Shown here: positions 33,519 through 43,000 of the stretch, one piece after another
Layout: each line of letters opens with the position of its first letter
How positions within the stretch are numbered: the first letter of the stretch is position 1
Source: Gemmiger sp. An120
GTDB lineage: Bacteria; Bacillota; Clostridia; Oscillospirales; Ruminococcaceae
DNA: 64,000 nucleotides
Direction of reading: 5' to 3'
Assembly (NCBI RefSeq): GCF_002160955.1
Contig: NZ_NFLN01000002.1
Location: 124,001-188,000, forward strand
Notes under the pieces: generated by a model
Seen by the model: the letters and a program-made list of their open reading frames with translations, nothing else
The model's database searches: none
Told to the model about the DNA's origin: nothing
Translations under genes and position numbers: made by a program

Positions 33519-35477
33519 TTATTCCAGCTCGAAAGCACCAGTATACAGCTGATAGTACTTACCCTTCTGGGCAATCAGCTCATCGTGGCTGCCGCGCTCA
33601 ATGATGCGGCCATGCTCGAGGACCATGATGGCATTGGAGTTCTGAACCGTAGAAAGACGGTGGGCAATAACGAACACCGTCCGACCATGCATCAGTGCGT
33701 CCATACCGCGCTGTACGATGGCCTCGGTACGTGTATCAATGGAAGAGGTAGCCTCGTCCAGAATCATGACCGGGGGATCGGCCACAGCGGCCCGGGCAAT
33801 GCTCAGCAGCTGCCGCTGTCCCTGGCTCAGGTTGGCACCGTTGCCATGGAGTACGGTATTGTAACCCTCGGGCAGACGGCGGATGAAGTCATCGGCACCA
33901 GCCAGTTTGGCCGCTGCGATGCACTCTTCATCGCTGGCTTCCAGATAACCGTAGCGGATATTCTCCATAACGGTACCGGTGAACAGGTTTGTGTCCTGAA
34001 GCACTATACCCAGGGAATGCCGCAGGTCAGCCTTCTTGATCTTGTTGATGTTGATGCCGTCGTAACGGATTTTACCGTCGGCGATGTCATAGAACCGGTT
34101 GATCAGGTTGGTGATAGTGGTCTTACCGGCACCGGTGGCGCCTACGAAAGCGATCTTCTGACCAGGCTTAGCGTAAAGGGAGACATTGTGAAGAACGGTT
34201 TTCTCCGGCGTATAACCGAAGTCAACATCGTAGAACCGCACATCGCCGGTCAGCCGGGTGTAGGTAACGGTGCCGTCGTGATGGGGATGTTTCCAAGCCC
34301 ATACCATGGTGCGCTCGGGGCACTCGGTCAGGGTGCCGTCGGCGTTCTCCTTGGCGTTGACCAGGGTAACATAACCATCGTCGGTTTCGGGCTCCTCATC
34401 CAGCAGGGAGAAGATCCGGTGGGCGCCAGCCAGGCCCATGATGACCATGTTGATCTGGTTGGACACCTGGCCGATGGAACCGGCAAACTGCTTGGTCATA
34501 TTCAGGAACGGCACCACAATGCTGATGCTGAAGGCCATGCCGGAAAGGCTGATGTTGGGAGCGCCGGACAGCAGCAGGGCACCGCCCACCAGGGCCACGA
34601 CCACATACATTACGTTGCCCACATTGCCCAGCAGAGGCATGAGGATGTTGGCGAAACGGTTGCCGTTACGGGCGTTGAAGAAGATCTCGTCGTTGACCTT
34701 ATCAAAGTCGGCCTTGGCGGCTTCCTCATGGCAGAAGACCTTGATGACCTTCTGACCGGTCATCATTTCCTCCATAAAGGCCTCGGCGTTGGCCAGAGTG
34801 ACCTGCTGGCGCAGGAAGTAGGCGGAGGACCGCTTGGTGATTGCACGGGCGGCAAAGACCATGCAGACGACGCCAACCACCACGACGAGGGCCAGAATGA
34901 CGCTGTAGTAGACCATGATGCAGAACACCACGAACAGCGTAATGGCAGAGATAAGAATGTTGGGAAGGCTCTGGCTGATGAGCTGACGCAGGGTGTCGAC
35001 ATCGTTGGTGTAATAGCTCATGATGTCGCCGTGGCCATTGGTATCAAAGTACCGGATGGGCAGGTCCTGCATGTGGTTGAACATCTTCTGGCGCATCTTT
35101 TTCAGAGAGCCCTGGGTGATGATGGCCATCATCTGCGTGTAGAAAGCGCCGGCGATCAGGCTGATCACATACATGGTCACCAGAACCCCCACAAGACCGA
35201 GGATTTTTCCGGAGACCGCCGACCAGTCACCGCTCTTGTAGCTTTGGTCTACCAGGGCAATAACCTTCTGCAGGAAGACCGCCGGTATGGAGCTGACCAG
35301 AGCGTTGATCAGGATACATACCAGTGTGACCGGCAGCAGCACCGGATAGAACTCAAACAGGGTTTTCAGCAGTCTGCGAAGCACACCCTTGGGGGCACGG
35401 CGGCCGCGGCTGGTATTGCTGCGGGTGGCGGCGGGGGTGGCATTACGCTCTTCTATCGTATTTTTACGCTTCATCAT
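33519..35477 (-). CDS. ABC exporter subunit with canonical ATPase site
   Basis: A 652-residue half-transporter: a basic N-terminal tail (KRKNTIEERN, about 30 residues), six membrane helices (about 45-330) and a nucleotide-binding domain. Walker A GATGAGKTT, signature LSQGQRQ and Walker B VMILDEATS are intact, with the catalytic Glu. An insertion of about 45 residues between the membrane part and the ATPase (ENADGTLTECPERTMVWAWK) is typical of this subfamily. The pair with the next gene makes a heterodimeric exporter of the multidrug type. Start at 35477 overlaps the partner's end. Confidence 0.9.
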   Translation of the reverse strand: MMKRKNTIEERNATPAATRSNTSRGRRAPKGVLRRLLKTLFEFYPVLLPVTLVCILINALVSSIPAVFLQKVIALVDQSYKSGDWSAVSGKILGLVGVLVTMYVISLIAGAFYTQMMAIITQGSLKKMRQKMFNHMQDLPIRYFDTNGHGDIMSYYTNDVDTLRQLISQSLPNILISAITLFVVFCIMVYYSVILALVVVVGVVCMVFAARAITKRSSAYFLRQQVTLANAEAFMEEMMTGQKVIKVFCHEEAAKADFDKVNDEIFFNARNGNRFANILMPLLGNVGNVMYVVVALVGGALLLSGAPNISLSGMAFSISIVVPFLNMTKQFAGSIGQVSNQINMVIMGLAGAHRIFSLLDEEPETDDGYVTLVNAKENADGTLTECPERTMVWAWKHPHHDGTVTYTRLTGDVRFYDVDFGYTPEKTVLHNVSLYAKPGQKIAFVGATGAGKTTITNLINRFYDIADGKIRYDGININKIKKADLRHSLGIVLQDTNLFTGTVMENIRYGYLEASDEECIAAAKLAGADDFIRRLPEGYNTVLHGNGANLSQGQRQLLSIARAAVADPPVMILDEATSSIDTRTEAIVQRGMDALMHGRTVFVIAHRLSTVQNSNAIMVLEHGRIIERGSHDELIAQKGKYYQLYTGAFELE

Positions 35478-37209
35478 GATCACCTGCCTTCGTCTGGGAA
35501 GTGTACACTTCACGGTAAATCTCGCTGCTCTTCAAAAGCTCTTCATGGGTGCCGATAGCGCTGATGTGGCCGCCATCCATAACGATGATGCGGTCAGCGT
35601 CCTGAACCGAGGCCACGCGCTGGGCAATGATGATCTTGGTGGTATCCGGGATGAACTCCCGGAAGCCCTGGCGGATCAGGGCGTCGGTCCGGGTATCCAC
35701 GGCGGAAGTGGAGTCATCGAGGATCAGGACCTTGGGTTTCTTCAGCAGAGCACGAGCGATACAGAGCCGCTGTTTCTGACCGCCGGAAACGTTGCTGCCG
35801 CCCTGCTCGATCCAGGTGTCGTACTTATCCGGGAACTGCTGGATGAACTCGTCGGCCTGGGCCAGACGGCAGGCTTCACGCATCTCCTCATCGGTGGCGT
35901 TGGGATTGCCCCAGCGGAGGTTGTCCTTAATCGTGCCGGAGAACAGCACGTTCTTCTGCAGCACCATGGCCACGCTGTCGCGGAGAGTTTCCAGGTCATA
36001 CTTCCGTACATCTACGCCGCCGACCCGGACCGCGCCTTCGGTTACGTCATAAAGGCGGGGGATCAGCTGCACCAGAGTAGTCTTGGACGAACCCGTACCG
36101 CCCAGTATACCGATGAGTTCACCGGAATGAATGTGGAGATCCACATTCTCAAGCGCGTTGCGCTCAGCGGTCTTGAAATACTTGTAGCTGACGCTGTCAA
36201 AATCGATAGAGCCGTCCTTAATTTCCGTAATCGCATTTTCGGGGCTGGTCAGGCTGCTCTTTTCCTGCAGCACCTCAACGATACGCTCGGCAGATTCCAT
36301 GGACATAGCGATCATCACAAACACCATGGAGAGCATCATCAGGCTCATGAGGATCTGGAAGCTGTAAGTAAGGATGGCAGACATCTGTCCAACGTTGACT
36401 TCCAGGCCCTGGCTGGAGATAACGGCATAGGAGCCAAAGCTCAGAACAAAGACCATGCCGCTGTACACGCAGAACTGCATCATGGGGCTGTTGATGGCCA
36501 TGATGCGCTCGGCACGGGTGAAGTCCTTGCAGACATCTTCGGCGGCAATGCCGAATTTCTTCTTCTCATAATCCTCGCGGACATAGCTCTTGACCACGCG
36601 CATGGCCTGGACATTTTCCTGTACCGAGTCATTGAGAGCATCGTACTTGCGGAACACCCGGCGGAAAATGGGGGTGGCCTTGCGGATCACCAGAGTAAGG
36701 CCAATACCCAGCAGGGGAATGGTCACCAGGAAGATCATGGCCAGGCGGCCGCCCATGGCAAAGCCCATTACGAAAGAGAAGATCAGCATCAGCGGGCAGC
36801 GGATCGCCACGCGGATGATCATCATAAAGGACATCTGTACGTTGATTACATCGGTGGTCATTCGTGTCACCAGGCTGGAGACAGAGAACTTATCGATGTT
36901 TTCAAACGAATAGTCCTGAATGCGGTAGAACATATCCTGCCGCAGATTACGGCTGAAACCTGTAGAAGCCGTGGCGCAGGTGCTGCCGGCTGCTACACCC
37001 AGTATCAGAGACAGCATAGCCATGATAACCAGCTGCAGGCCGTATTGAATAATGACGTCCATGCCGCAGCCAGCCTGCATCTCATTGACGAGATTAGCAA
37101 TCACAAACGGGATGATGCATTCCAGGATAACCTCACCCACCACCAGAATCGGTGTGAGGATTGCTGGCTTCTTGAATTCCCGTATGCTTTTACTTAGTGT
37201 TTTGATCAT
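35464..37209 (-). CDS. ABC exporter subunit with degenerate ATPase site
   Basis: A 581-residue half-transporter with six helices and a nucleotide-binding domain. Walker A is GGTGSSKTT and the signature NVSGGQKQRL. Walker B reads VLILDDSTS, with Asp in place of the catalytic Glu, the known degenerate site of heterodimeric exporters such as TM287/288 and BmrCD. It is translated before its partner, overlapping it by 14 bases, and stands behind a MarR gene. Substrate is unknown; drug or peptide export is likely. Confidence 0.9.
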   Translation of the reverse strand: MIKTLSKSIREFKKPAILTPILVVGEVILECIIPFVIANLVNEMQAGCGMDVIIQYGLQLVIMAMLSLILGVAAGSTCATASTGFSRNLRQDMFYRIQDYSFENIDKFSVSSLVTRMTTDVINVQMSFMMIIRVAIRCPLMLIFSFVMGFAMGGRLAMIFLVTIPLLGIGLTLVIRKATPIFRRVFRKYDALNDSVQENVQAMRVVKSYVREDYEKKKFGIAAEDVCKDFTRAERIMAINSPMMQFCVYSGMVFVLSFGSYAVISSQGLEVNVGQMSAILTYSFQILMSLMMLSMVFVMIAMSMESAERIVEVLQEKSSLTSPENAITEIKDGSIDFDSVSYKYFKTAERNALENVDLHIHSGELIGILGGTGSSKTTLVQLIPRLYDVTEGAVRVGGVDVRKYDLETLRDSVAMVLQKNVLFSGTIKDNLRWGNPNATDEEMREACRLAQADEFIQQFPDKYDTWIEQGGSNVSGGQKQRLCIARALLKKPKVLILDDSTSAVDTRTDALIRQGFREFIPDTTKIIIAQRVASVQDADRIIVMDGGHISAIGTHEELLKSSEIYREVYTSQTKAGDHDEA

Positions 37210-37343
37210 ACCAGTAAATTCCTCCTATCTAAACTCCCGGAACCTTCCGGCACCTTGGGATGCCGCACCGCGCGAGATCCGCACTTCCCGCGGTACAGCT
37301 CCCATTTGGAGCTTGTAAAGCAGATTTTATCGAAAACCGGAGA

Positions 37344-37865
37344 TTAACACCCGCAATCTTCGATTTCTCTCTCCGTTTCGTCAGCGAACCGGTGAAGCTG
37401 GTCCGTCGACTGCGATGCGCTGTTGGAAGCGCTGAGATTTTGAATCATCCTATCCAGTAAGTTTTTGAGCTGGGCAATCTCTGCTCCAGACATGTCGCTG
37501 ACCAGCCGCTGCTCCGACGCGGCCAGCTGATCAAGGACCTGCTGATTAGCTTCCAGTGCCCGCTTTGTGACGTGGATCTGCTTGCACCGCCGATCCTCCG
37601 CGGACGTTTCGATGCTCAGATATCCTTTTGTTTCCAGCCGCTGCAGCAGTCCTGATACCGTGGGATGGGTAAAGCGGAAATCCCGTTCGATGTCCCGCGG
37701 ATAGACCTTTTCTTGCCGTTTCGTTCGGTAACACAGATAGCCGAGCACACGGGCTTGCGAGCTTGTCAGATCCAGGGAGGTGATGCTGTTTGTTATGTTC
37801 TGCGTCAGCAGCTTGGAAATGGTTTTAATCTTGAATCCCAGGTCACCTTTACCGACCTGTGACAT
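37344..37865 (-). CDS. MarR-family transcriptional regulator
   Basis: A 173-residue winged-helix regulator. SQARVLGYLCYRTKRQEKVY, then the recognition helix HPTVSGLLQRLETKGYL and the wing AEDRRCKQIHVT are the MarR pattern. GGAGG lies eight bases before the ATG at 37865; the frame is open to 37919. It heads the operon with the ABC exporter genes, a common arrangement in which the repressor is released by an exported compound. Two inverted-repeat sites overlap its own promoter. Confidence 0.9.
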   Translation of the reverse strand: MSQVGKGDLGFKIKTISKLLTQNITNSITSLDLTSSQARVLGYLCYRTKRQEKVYPRDIERDFRFTHPTVSGLLQRLETKGYLSIETSAEDRRCKQIHVTKRALEANQQVLDQLAASEQRLVSDMSGAEIAQLKNLLDRMIQNLSASNSASQSTDQLHRFADETEREIEDCGC

Positions 37866-37892
37866 GAATGCCGCCTCCTTTTTTGCGAATTC

Positions 37893-37953
37893 GTAGCACA
37901 CTACATAATCCAGTAGCAAGCTACATAATATTGTAAGAAAAGCGGATTGTCAA
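37893..37953 (-). promoter_or_regulatory. MarR promoter with two operator repeats
   Basis: Read on the minus strand: TTGACA (37953-37948), 17 bases, TATTAT (37930-37925). Downstream are GTAGCTTGCTAC (37924-37913) and GTAGTGTGCTAC (37904-37893), inverted repeats 20 bases apart, two helical turns. The first one adjoins the -10 box, so repressor binding would block transcription. Confidence 0.7.
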
Positions 37954-38175
37954 GAACGTATCTTCAAAATTTTATTGGTGCCTGCTTGTGCAAAGCAGGG
38001 GAGAGGGCAAATCTGTCATTTTGACCTGCTTGCCCATACAGCTGCGGTATTGGGCAGGAGGCGCCGCTCTGTCCAAGAATCCTGCATGTCGATTTTTCCT
38101 CAGAGCCTGCTACAGCCCTCGCGGAATGGGACTTGCCGAAAAATCCCTGAAAAAGTCAGCGATTTCGTTTTTATC

Positions 38176-38205
38176 TTGAAAAGTATTTGGAAAGTCGTAT
38201 ATAAT
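38176..38205 (+). promoter_or_regulatory. Sigma-A-type promoter before palindromic region
   Basis: TTGAAA (38176-38181), 18 bases, TATAAT (38200-38205). Transcription would enter the palindromic region and the broken InlB-repeat gene. Confidence 0.5.
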
Positions 38206-38222
38206 TTTGATAATACATGATG

Positions 38223-38258
38223 TTGTCAAGTTATTTGACAAAAGAGTACTCTTTTGTC
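38223..38258. repeat. Overlapping inverted repeats
   Basis: TTGTCAA-GTTAT-TTGACAA (38223-38241) overlaps a perfect palindrome with arms GACAAAAGAGT and ACTCTTTTGTC (38237-38258). It may be an operator, a recombination site, or a hairpin in the leader. Confidence 0.6.
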
Positions 38259-38272
38259 CGTGTTTATAGAAT

Positions 38273-39653
38273 ACAAGACAAATCTTATTAAGCTATGCCC
38301 GTACGGGCGAGAAGACTACACTGGACGTGGTTCAGACCAATAATGACACCACCACGGCCACGGTGGTTCTGAGAAACAACAGTCTCCAGCCGCAGTCCAC
38401 CGCCACTCTGGTAGCGACGCTGCTGGATGAAAACAACAAGGTTCTGGAAATCAAGAACACCTCTATTTCCGGGGCGTTGAATGGCGAGAGTGAACAGTCC
38501 ACCGTCGTTCAATTCAGTCAGCTGGGTAGCCAGGTAGTGGTCCACGCCGCTGCCGATGGCGAGGATAGCCTGACCTTTGACGGTCTGCCTGTGGATATGG
38601 ATGATTTCGTTCTTACGAACGACATCTACACCTATGATATTTATGGTGTTACCGCATCCGATACCCTTGTCACCGCTATCTCCGGCAGTGGGGAAACGGT
38701 TACCATTAACGGCGAAGCGGCCAACAGCAAGTGTGTTTCCATCAATAAATATGGGCAGACCATTATTTCCGTGGAAATCGGGGACACTGCCTACCAGTTG
38801 ACTATCCACAATGATGCTGCTCCGCCTGTGACAGAGCCGGAGACAAAGCCTGAAACAAAGCCGACGACGGAAGTAACAGTAACCTTCGATGCCAACGGCG
38901 GCAATGTAACACCGTCCAGCACCACCACTAAAGTCGGAAAGCTGGAAAGCCTGCCCACTCCCACGTATGATGGCTATGACTTCCTCGGCTGGTACACGGA
39001 AAAAGACGGCGGTAACAAAGTAACTACCGACACCGTCTTTACACAAAACTCCACCATCTATGCCCGTTGGAAGAACCAGGCTGATCCGGAGTACACCGTG
39101 ACCTTTGATGCCAACGGCGGCAGCGTGACACCGACCAGCGCCACCACCAAGGGTTGGAAACTGGAGAAGCTGCCAACCCCCACGTATGATGGCTTTGACT
39201 TCCTCGGCTGGTACACGGAAAAAGACGGAGGAAATGCAGTAACCACCGACACCATCTTCACGAAGGACTCCACCATCTGTGCCCGTTGGAAGAACCAGGC
39301 TGATCCGGAGTGCACCGTGACCTTTGATGCCAACGGCGGCAGCGTGACACCGACCAGCGCCACCACCAAGGGTTGGAAGCTGGAGACGCTGCCCACGCCC
39401 ACGTACGATGGCTATAACTTCCTCGGCTGGTACACAGAAAAAGACGCCGGTGACCAAGTAACTACCGACACCGTCTTTACCCACCATCTATGCGCATTGG
39501 GAAAAAGAAGGTATCGCCAGCGTTGGTTCGCAGACCGACAGCAGCAAAACAGGGCTTTGGTTCTTCCTGATACCGGCTTCTCTCGCTGTTCTTTTTGTAA
39601 TTCTGATCGTATCTCGCAAACGAAAGAACAAGGGCGAAGAAACATTGCCGTAA
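38273..39653 (+). pseudogene. Broken InlB-repeat surface protein gene
   Basis: The frame lacks a signal peptide and start; it opens with a beta-rich region (TGEKTTLDVVQTNNDTTT) and a Thr/Glu/Pro linker, then three tandem InlB B-repeats (Flg_new type: VTFDANGG, LPTPTYDGYDFLGWYTEKDG, YARWKNQ). An eight-base deletion between 39480 and 39481, compared with the earlier repeats (ACAAAACT missing), shifts the frame. In the restored frame the last repeat ends IYAHWEKEG and continues into a membrane anchor (LWFFLIPASLAVLFVILIV) and SRKRKNK, ending TAA 39651-39653. So the protein lost its anchor and its 5' part. Confidence 0.75.
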
Positions 39654-39779
39654 CGTACGCATTTTTCTTTCCTGTCCGCCTAGCGGTGCAGGGAAGGCCG
39701 CTCATGAAGAAACGCATCTTTTGACCCATCTCCACCGTTGAACCGGGGAGATTTACAGAACCAAATACATGATCCGAAA

Positions 39780-39816
39780 GGGCGCAAGTGAACGGGCAAT
39801 CACTTGCGCCCTTTTT
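39780..39816 (+). terminator. Terminator after the InlB-repeat gene
   Basis: GGGCGCAAGTGA pairs with TCACTTGCGCCC over an eight-base loop and is followed by TTTTT. Confidence 0.85.
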
Positions 39817-40108
39817 ATATCGGCCGTTCTCAATGCGAAACCCGCATTCTCCTTGTAACCGCTCCACAATTTGCCGGCTACCGGCTTGATTCGCAAAAAC
39901 CGCGGAATTGCGCCATTTTCTAGCTGTACAGTGTATAGCCTTTACGTGAATATTCGTGAGAAATTGCGCAGTTTTCAGGCGCAAAATCACTTCTGAGCTT
40001 TGTATTTGTAATGGCAAGCCCCCATTTTCGGTCTTAATAGGTGAGGAGATACAGACAAGCCAACTATCCCGGAAACGCGAGAAAGGAATGGAAAAAGGGG
40101 GAATCGGT

Positions 40109-41836
40109 TTGGAACTGCGAATTGTTGTAAGAAGAGCCCGGAAGATTGTGCTGATCACGTTATTCCTTCTGCTCATATTGCTTTCCGTGTTTCTTTTTGT
40201 AATACAGTCCATTCTGGATGGAATTGGTCTGCAATATACAATAGAATCCTATGCATCTGTCGGCACTGTATATCGTTCCGATGCGGAAAACGCGGCATTT
40301 ACTCCCGTTGAAGAAGATGTACTGGCGTTACTTGCAGAATCGGATGCCGTACAGAAGATCGATATCCGACAAACCTTATCCGCGAAGGTTCACGGGATGG
40401 AAAATGTTCCTTCTTATTTTGCTGTGCCGCAGACAAATCACCTGGTTTTCTTCCGGGGAACGGTTTTGAATCAGATGGACGTGCCTGCTGATGCGAGCGT
40501 GTCTTACCACGCACGGTATGCAACCGTCCGGGTGGATTCCATTCTCGCCGGACAGTCCAACTGGATCACCAAGGGGAAAAATGTTGATGTGGCAATTATA
40601 TGGAACGGCGATCCGGAATGCAGCACCACAGTAGGGGAGGAATACTGCTTTTTGGCGCACAGCTCTTTTTCCAGCGCGCTCGGTATGCTGGACACTCTGC
40701 TGTATGCCCCGAATTACACGGAAGAAAGTGTTGCGGGGTATGAGAAGATTCAAAGCAATTATGAGCTGTACCATGATACCGTTCTGCCCGTTCCTGATTC
40801 TATGAGCGGGGAAGAGGCAGATGCGTATTTTCTGGATATCTTAAAAAGCCGTGGTCTCGACCCCTATATTCAGGAGATAAAAGAGCTGGATGACGTGTTT
40901 ACAATCCGCCAGACAAGTGACATGCAAATGCTGATTCCCGTTGCCAACGAGGTCATGTTTTTCACCGCAGGGCGCGGTATCCGGCCCGATGACAGTGGTA
41001 AAAAGGTCTGTGTAATCAGCCATGAACTGGCAGCGCAGCAAAAGCTGAATGTAGGGGATTATATCCCCATCTCATTGGGTAACGGCTGTTATACGGACAA
41101 TGGATATGAATCCGGTTTTCCTGCTTTTGGTGAGTTGTCCACGGTAAGCTATAATACCCCGCAAGACTATGAAATCATCGGTATCTATGCTTTTTCCTCA
41201 TTTGATCCACGCGAGGCAACCTTGCTGTTTGGGTATAACGACATTTTTATCCCGACAAGCACCGAAACAATTCCGCCCAGCAAAAACACCTATCCATACA
41301 CTTTGTCCTTCTGTGTCGGCGGGCCCGAATACAATACGTTTCTGGATACAACTGTCGCCGATCTGTCTGATATGGGCTACACTGTGCAGATGTCGGCCTC
41401 TCGCTGGGAGGATGTGGAATCCACCTATGAAGCAATGGCAAGCAGGCGCCGGCTGACACTGCTTTGTGCCATTCTGTCCTGTATTGCCGGCATAATCCTC
41501 TATGTCCTGATTCTGCTGTTCCTGTACCGCAAAGAATTTGCTCTGCGGGAATTATTCGGTGCAAGCTTCCGCCATACAAGAAAAGCGTATACGATCCCGT
41601 TCGCTGTATCCTCTGTTATTGCGTCTGTCCTGGCTGTCTTTGCGGCATACCTGTGGTATCTGTACCGCCTGGTACCGCAAACAGAATTGATAGCACCGGG
41701 CCGAACCCCCGCAAACGCACAAATTCTTGCCGTTCTCACCGCCCTGGCACTTATCCAGATGCTGATGACCTATATACTGATTCTCTGTTTAGCCGGCCAT
41801 TCCCGAAGGAAATCCGTATTACGATTGCTGAAGTGA
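40109..41836 (+). CDS. FtsX/MacB-like ABC transporter permease
   Basis: A 575-residue membrane protein: one N-terminal helix (about 13-36, IVLITLFLLLILLSVFLFVI), a large outside domain of about 420 residues and three C-terminal helices. This is the MacB/FtsX layout of transporters that work on the cell envelope or remove peptides. The start is a TTG at 40109 with AAAGGGGG seven bases ahead; an ATG at 40088 sits too close to its ribosome binding site. The product then begins MELRIVVRRARK, typical of the family. First gene of a three-gene operon. Confidence 0.75.
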   Translation: MELRIVVRRARKIVLITLFLLLILLSVFLFVIQSILDGIGLQYTIESYASVGTVYRSDAENAAFTPVEEDVLALLAESDAVQKIDIRQTLSAKVHGMENVPSYFAVPQTNHLVFFRGTVLNQMDVPADASVSYHARYATVRVDSILAGQSNWITKGKNVDVAIIWNGDPECSTTVGEEYCFLAHSSFSSALGMLDTLLYAPNYTEESVAGYEKIQSNYELYHDTVLPVPDSMSGEEADAYFLDILKSRGLDPYIQEIKELDDVFTIRQTSDMQMLIPVANEVMFFTAGRGIRPDDSGKKVCVISHELAAQQKLNVGDYIPISLGNGCYTDNGYESGFPAFGELSTVSYNTPQDYEIIGIYAFSSFDPREATLLFGYNDIFIPTSTETIPPSKNTYPYTLSFCVGGPEYNTFLDTTVADLSDMGYTVQMSASRWEDVESTYEAMASRRRLTLLCAILSCIAGIILYVLILLFLYRKEFALRELFGASFRHTRKAYTIPFAVSSVIASVLAVFAAYLWYLYRLVPQTELIAPGRTPANAQILAVLTALALIQMLMTYILILCLAGHSRRKSVLRLLK

Positions 41837-41846
41837 GGTGCGCGGA

Positions 41847-42998
41847 ATGTTCATGAAACGAATATGTCGTAAGCCCTTACTGCCATTGCTGCTGTTGCTG
41901 GTTATCCTGCTGGGCGTATTGTTTCCCACGGTACTGAATCAGTCAATCGAAAAAAGCTATACAGAATTAGACGAGCTTTACGCCGGAATAGTGATACAGT
42001 GCAAGCTGATACCGCAGACATATATCGGTGCAGATTTTGCTTTGGCGCCGGAAATAGGGGATCAGATATCCCGAATGGACGAGGTCTCCGGATACTACTG
42101 CGAACTGAACTGTCCTTACTATTTCCGGGATCCGGGGCCATCTTCCGGCAACAGTATGGCGCACGGGACGAATGATATCTACCGATTTGCCGAAGAACAC
42201 GCATTGGAGCTATGTTTTCCTGTAGGGGAGAGCATCGATTTTTCCGGCGATGAAAACATCTGCGTTGTCAGCGAAGATTTATTGGATGCGGCCTCCCGAA
42301 GTATAGGGGATACCGTGACCGTTGCGGGCAGTGTGTCAACGGCAGAAAAGGATACAAATGCGCCCGACCTGAACCTAACGATTGTCGGCTCTTTCACAGC
42401 GGAAGATACCGATATTCCATGGAACGCCATTATCGTGCCGAAAGCCTGTTTCTTCGACACAGCAGAACTGCTATCGACCGCGGAGGGGATCCGCAGATGG
42501 AGAGTTTACACGGCTTTCGATTTTACGATCGACCAAGCCTGCAACAAAGAATTTGATACGGTAAAAGAGGCCTTACAAGGCATCGTCGGTGACAAGTGGC
42601 TGCTCTACTCCACAAGCCGGGAGCTGTACCGTGCCGTACAGCCCCTGGAAAAGAAATTGCAAATGCAGGAAATGCTGTTTCGCATTGTGACGGTATTGTT
42701 TGTATTTCTCCCGGCACTCATCACATTTTTGCTTTGCACGAAAGACAAAAATGAGGTTCTGATCCGGATCCTGTACGGAGAAAAGCCAAGCCGTGTGTTC
42801 TGGAGCAGCTGGGCGCCATACACCGGATTGGTTATCCTGTACGGGATGCTGGCTCTTTTGCTCTCTCAAGCCATGGGTTATCTCAACGGGTGGAATATCA
42901 CGGGAATTGTAGCTGTCTCCATTCTCGCCGCCGGAATTGCCATCGGCTTACTATGCAAAACCAAACTCGTTACACTCTATCAGTCAAGGGAGGGATAA
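41847..42998 (+). CDS. Second FtsX-like ABC permease
   Basis: A 383-residue membrane protein with an N-terminal helix (LLPLLLLLVILLGVLFPTVL), an outside domain of about 240 residues, and three C-terminal helices (LFVFLPALITFLLC, APYTGLVILYGMLALLL, GIVAVSILAAGIAIGLL). It pairs with the preceding permease; the third gene gives the ATPase. GAGGTG is six bases before ATG 41847. Substrate not evident. Confidence 0.75.
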   Translation: MFMKRICRKPLLPLLLLLVILLGVLFPTVLNQSIEKSYTELDELYAGIVIQCKLIPQTYIGADFALAPEIGDQISRMDEVSGYYCELNCPYYFRDPGPSSGNSMAHGTNDIYRFAEEHALELCFPVGESIDFSGDENICVVSEDLLDAASRSIGDTVTVAGSVSTAEKDTNAPDLNLTIVGSFTAEDTDIPWNAIIVPKACFFDTAELLSTAEGIRRWRVYTAFDFTIDQACNKEFDTVKEALQGIVGDKWLLYSTSRELYRAVQPLEKKLQMQEMLFRIVTVLFVFLPALITFLLCTKDKNEVLIRILYGEKPSRVFWSSWAPYTGLVILYGMLALLLSQAMGYLNGWNITGIVAVSILAAGIAIGLLCKTKLVTLYQSREG

Positions 42999-43000
42999 TC

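Noticed and set aside
33585-35558. 657-codon open frame on the plus strand
   Set aside because: Antisense of a clear ABC exporter gene; low-complexity His/Gly/Asp composition.
37975-38220. 81-codon plus-strand gene between MarR and the palindromes
   Set aside because: No ribosome binding site, overlaps the promoter at 38176-38205, no recognisable sequence.
38930-39450. CRISPR array from the regularly spaced repeats
   Set aside because: The repeats are in-frame protein repeats of about 200 bases with no short unique spacers.
38288-39487. 399-codon minus-strand frame with repeats
   Set aside because: Mirror image of the InlB-repeat coding sequence on the plus strand.
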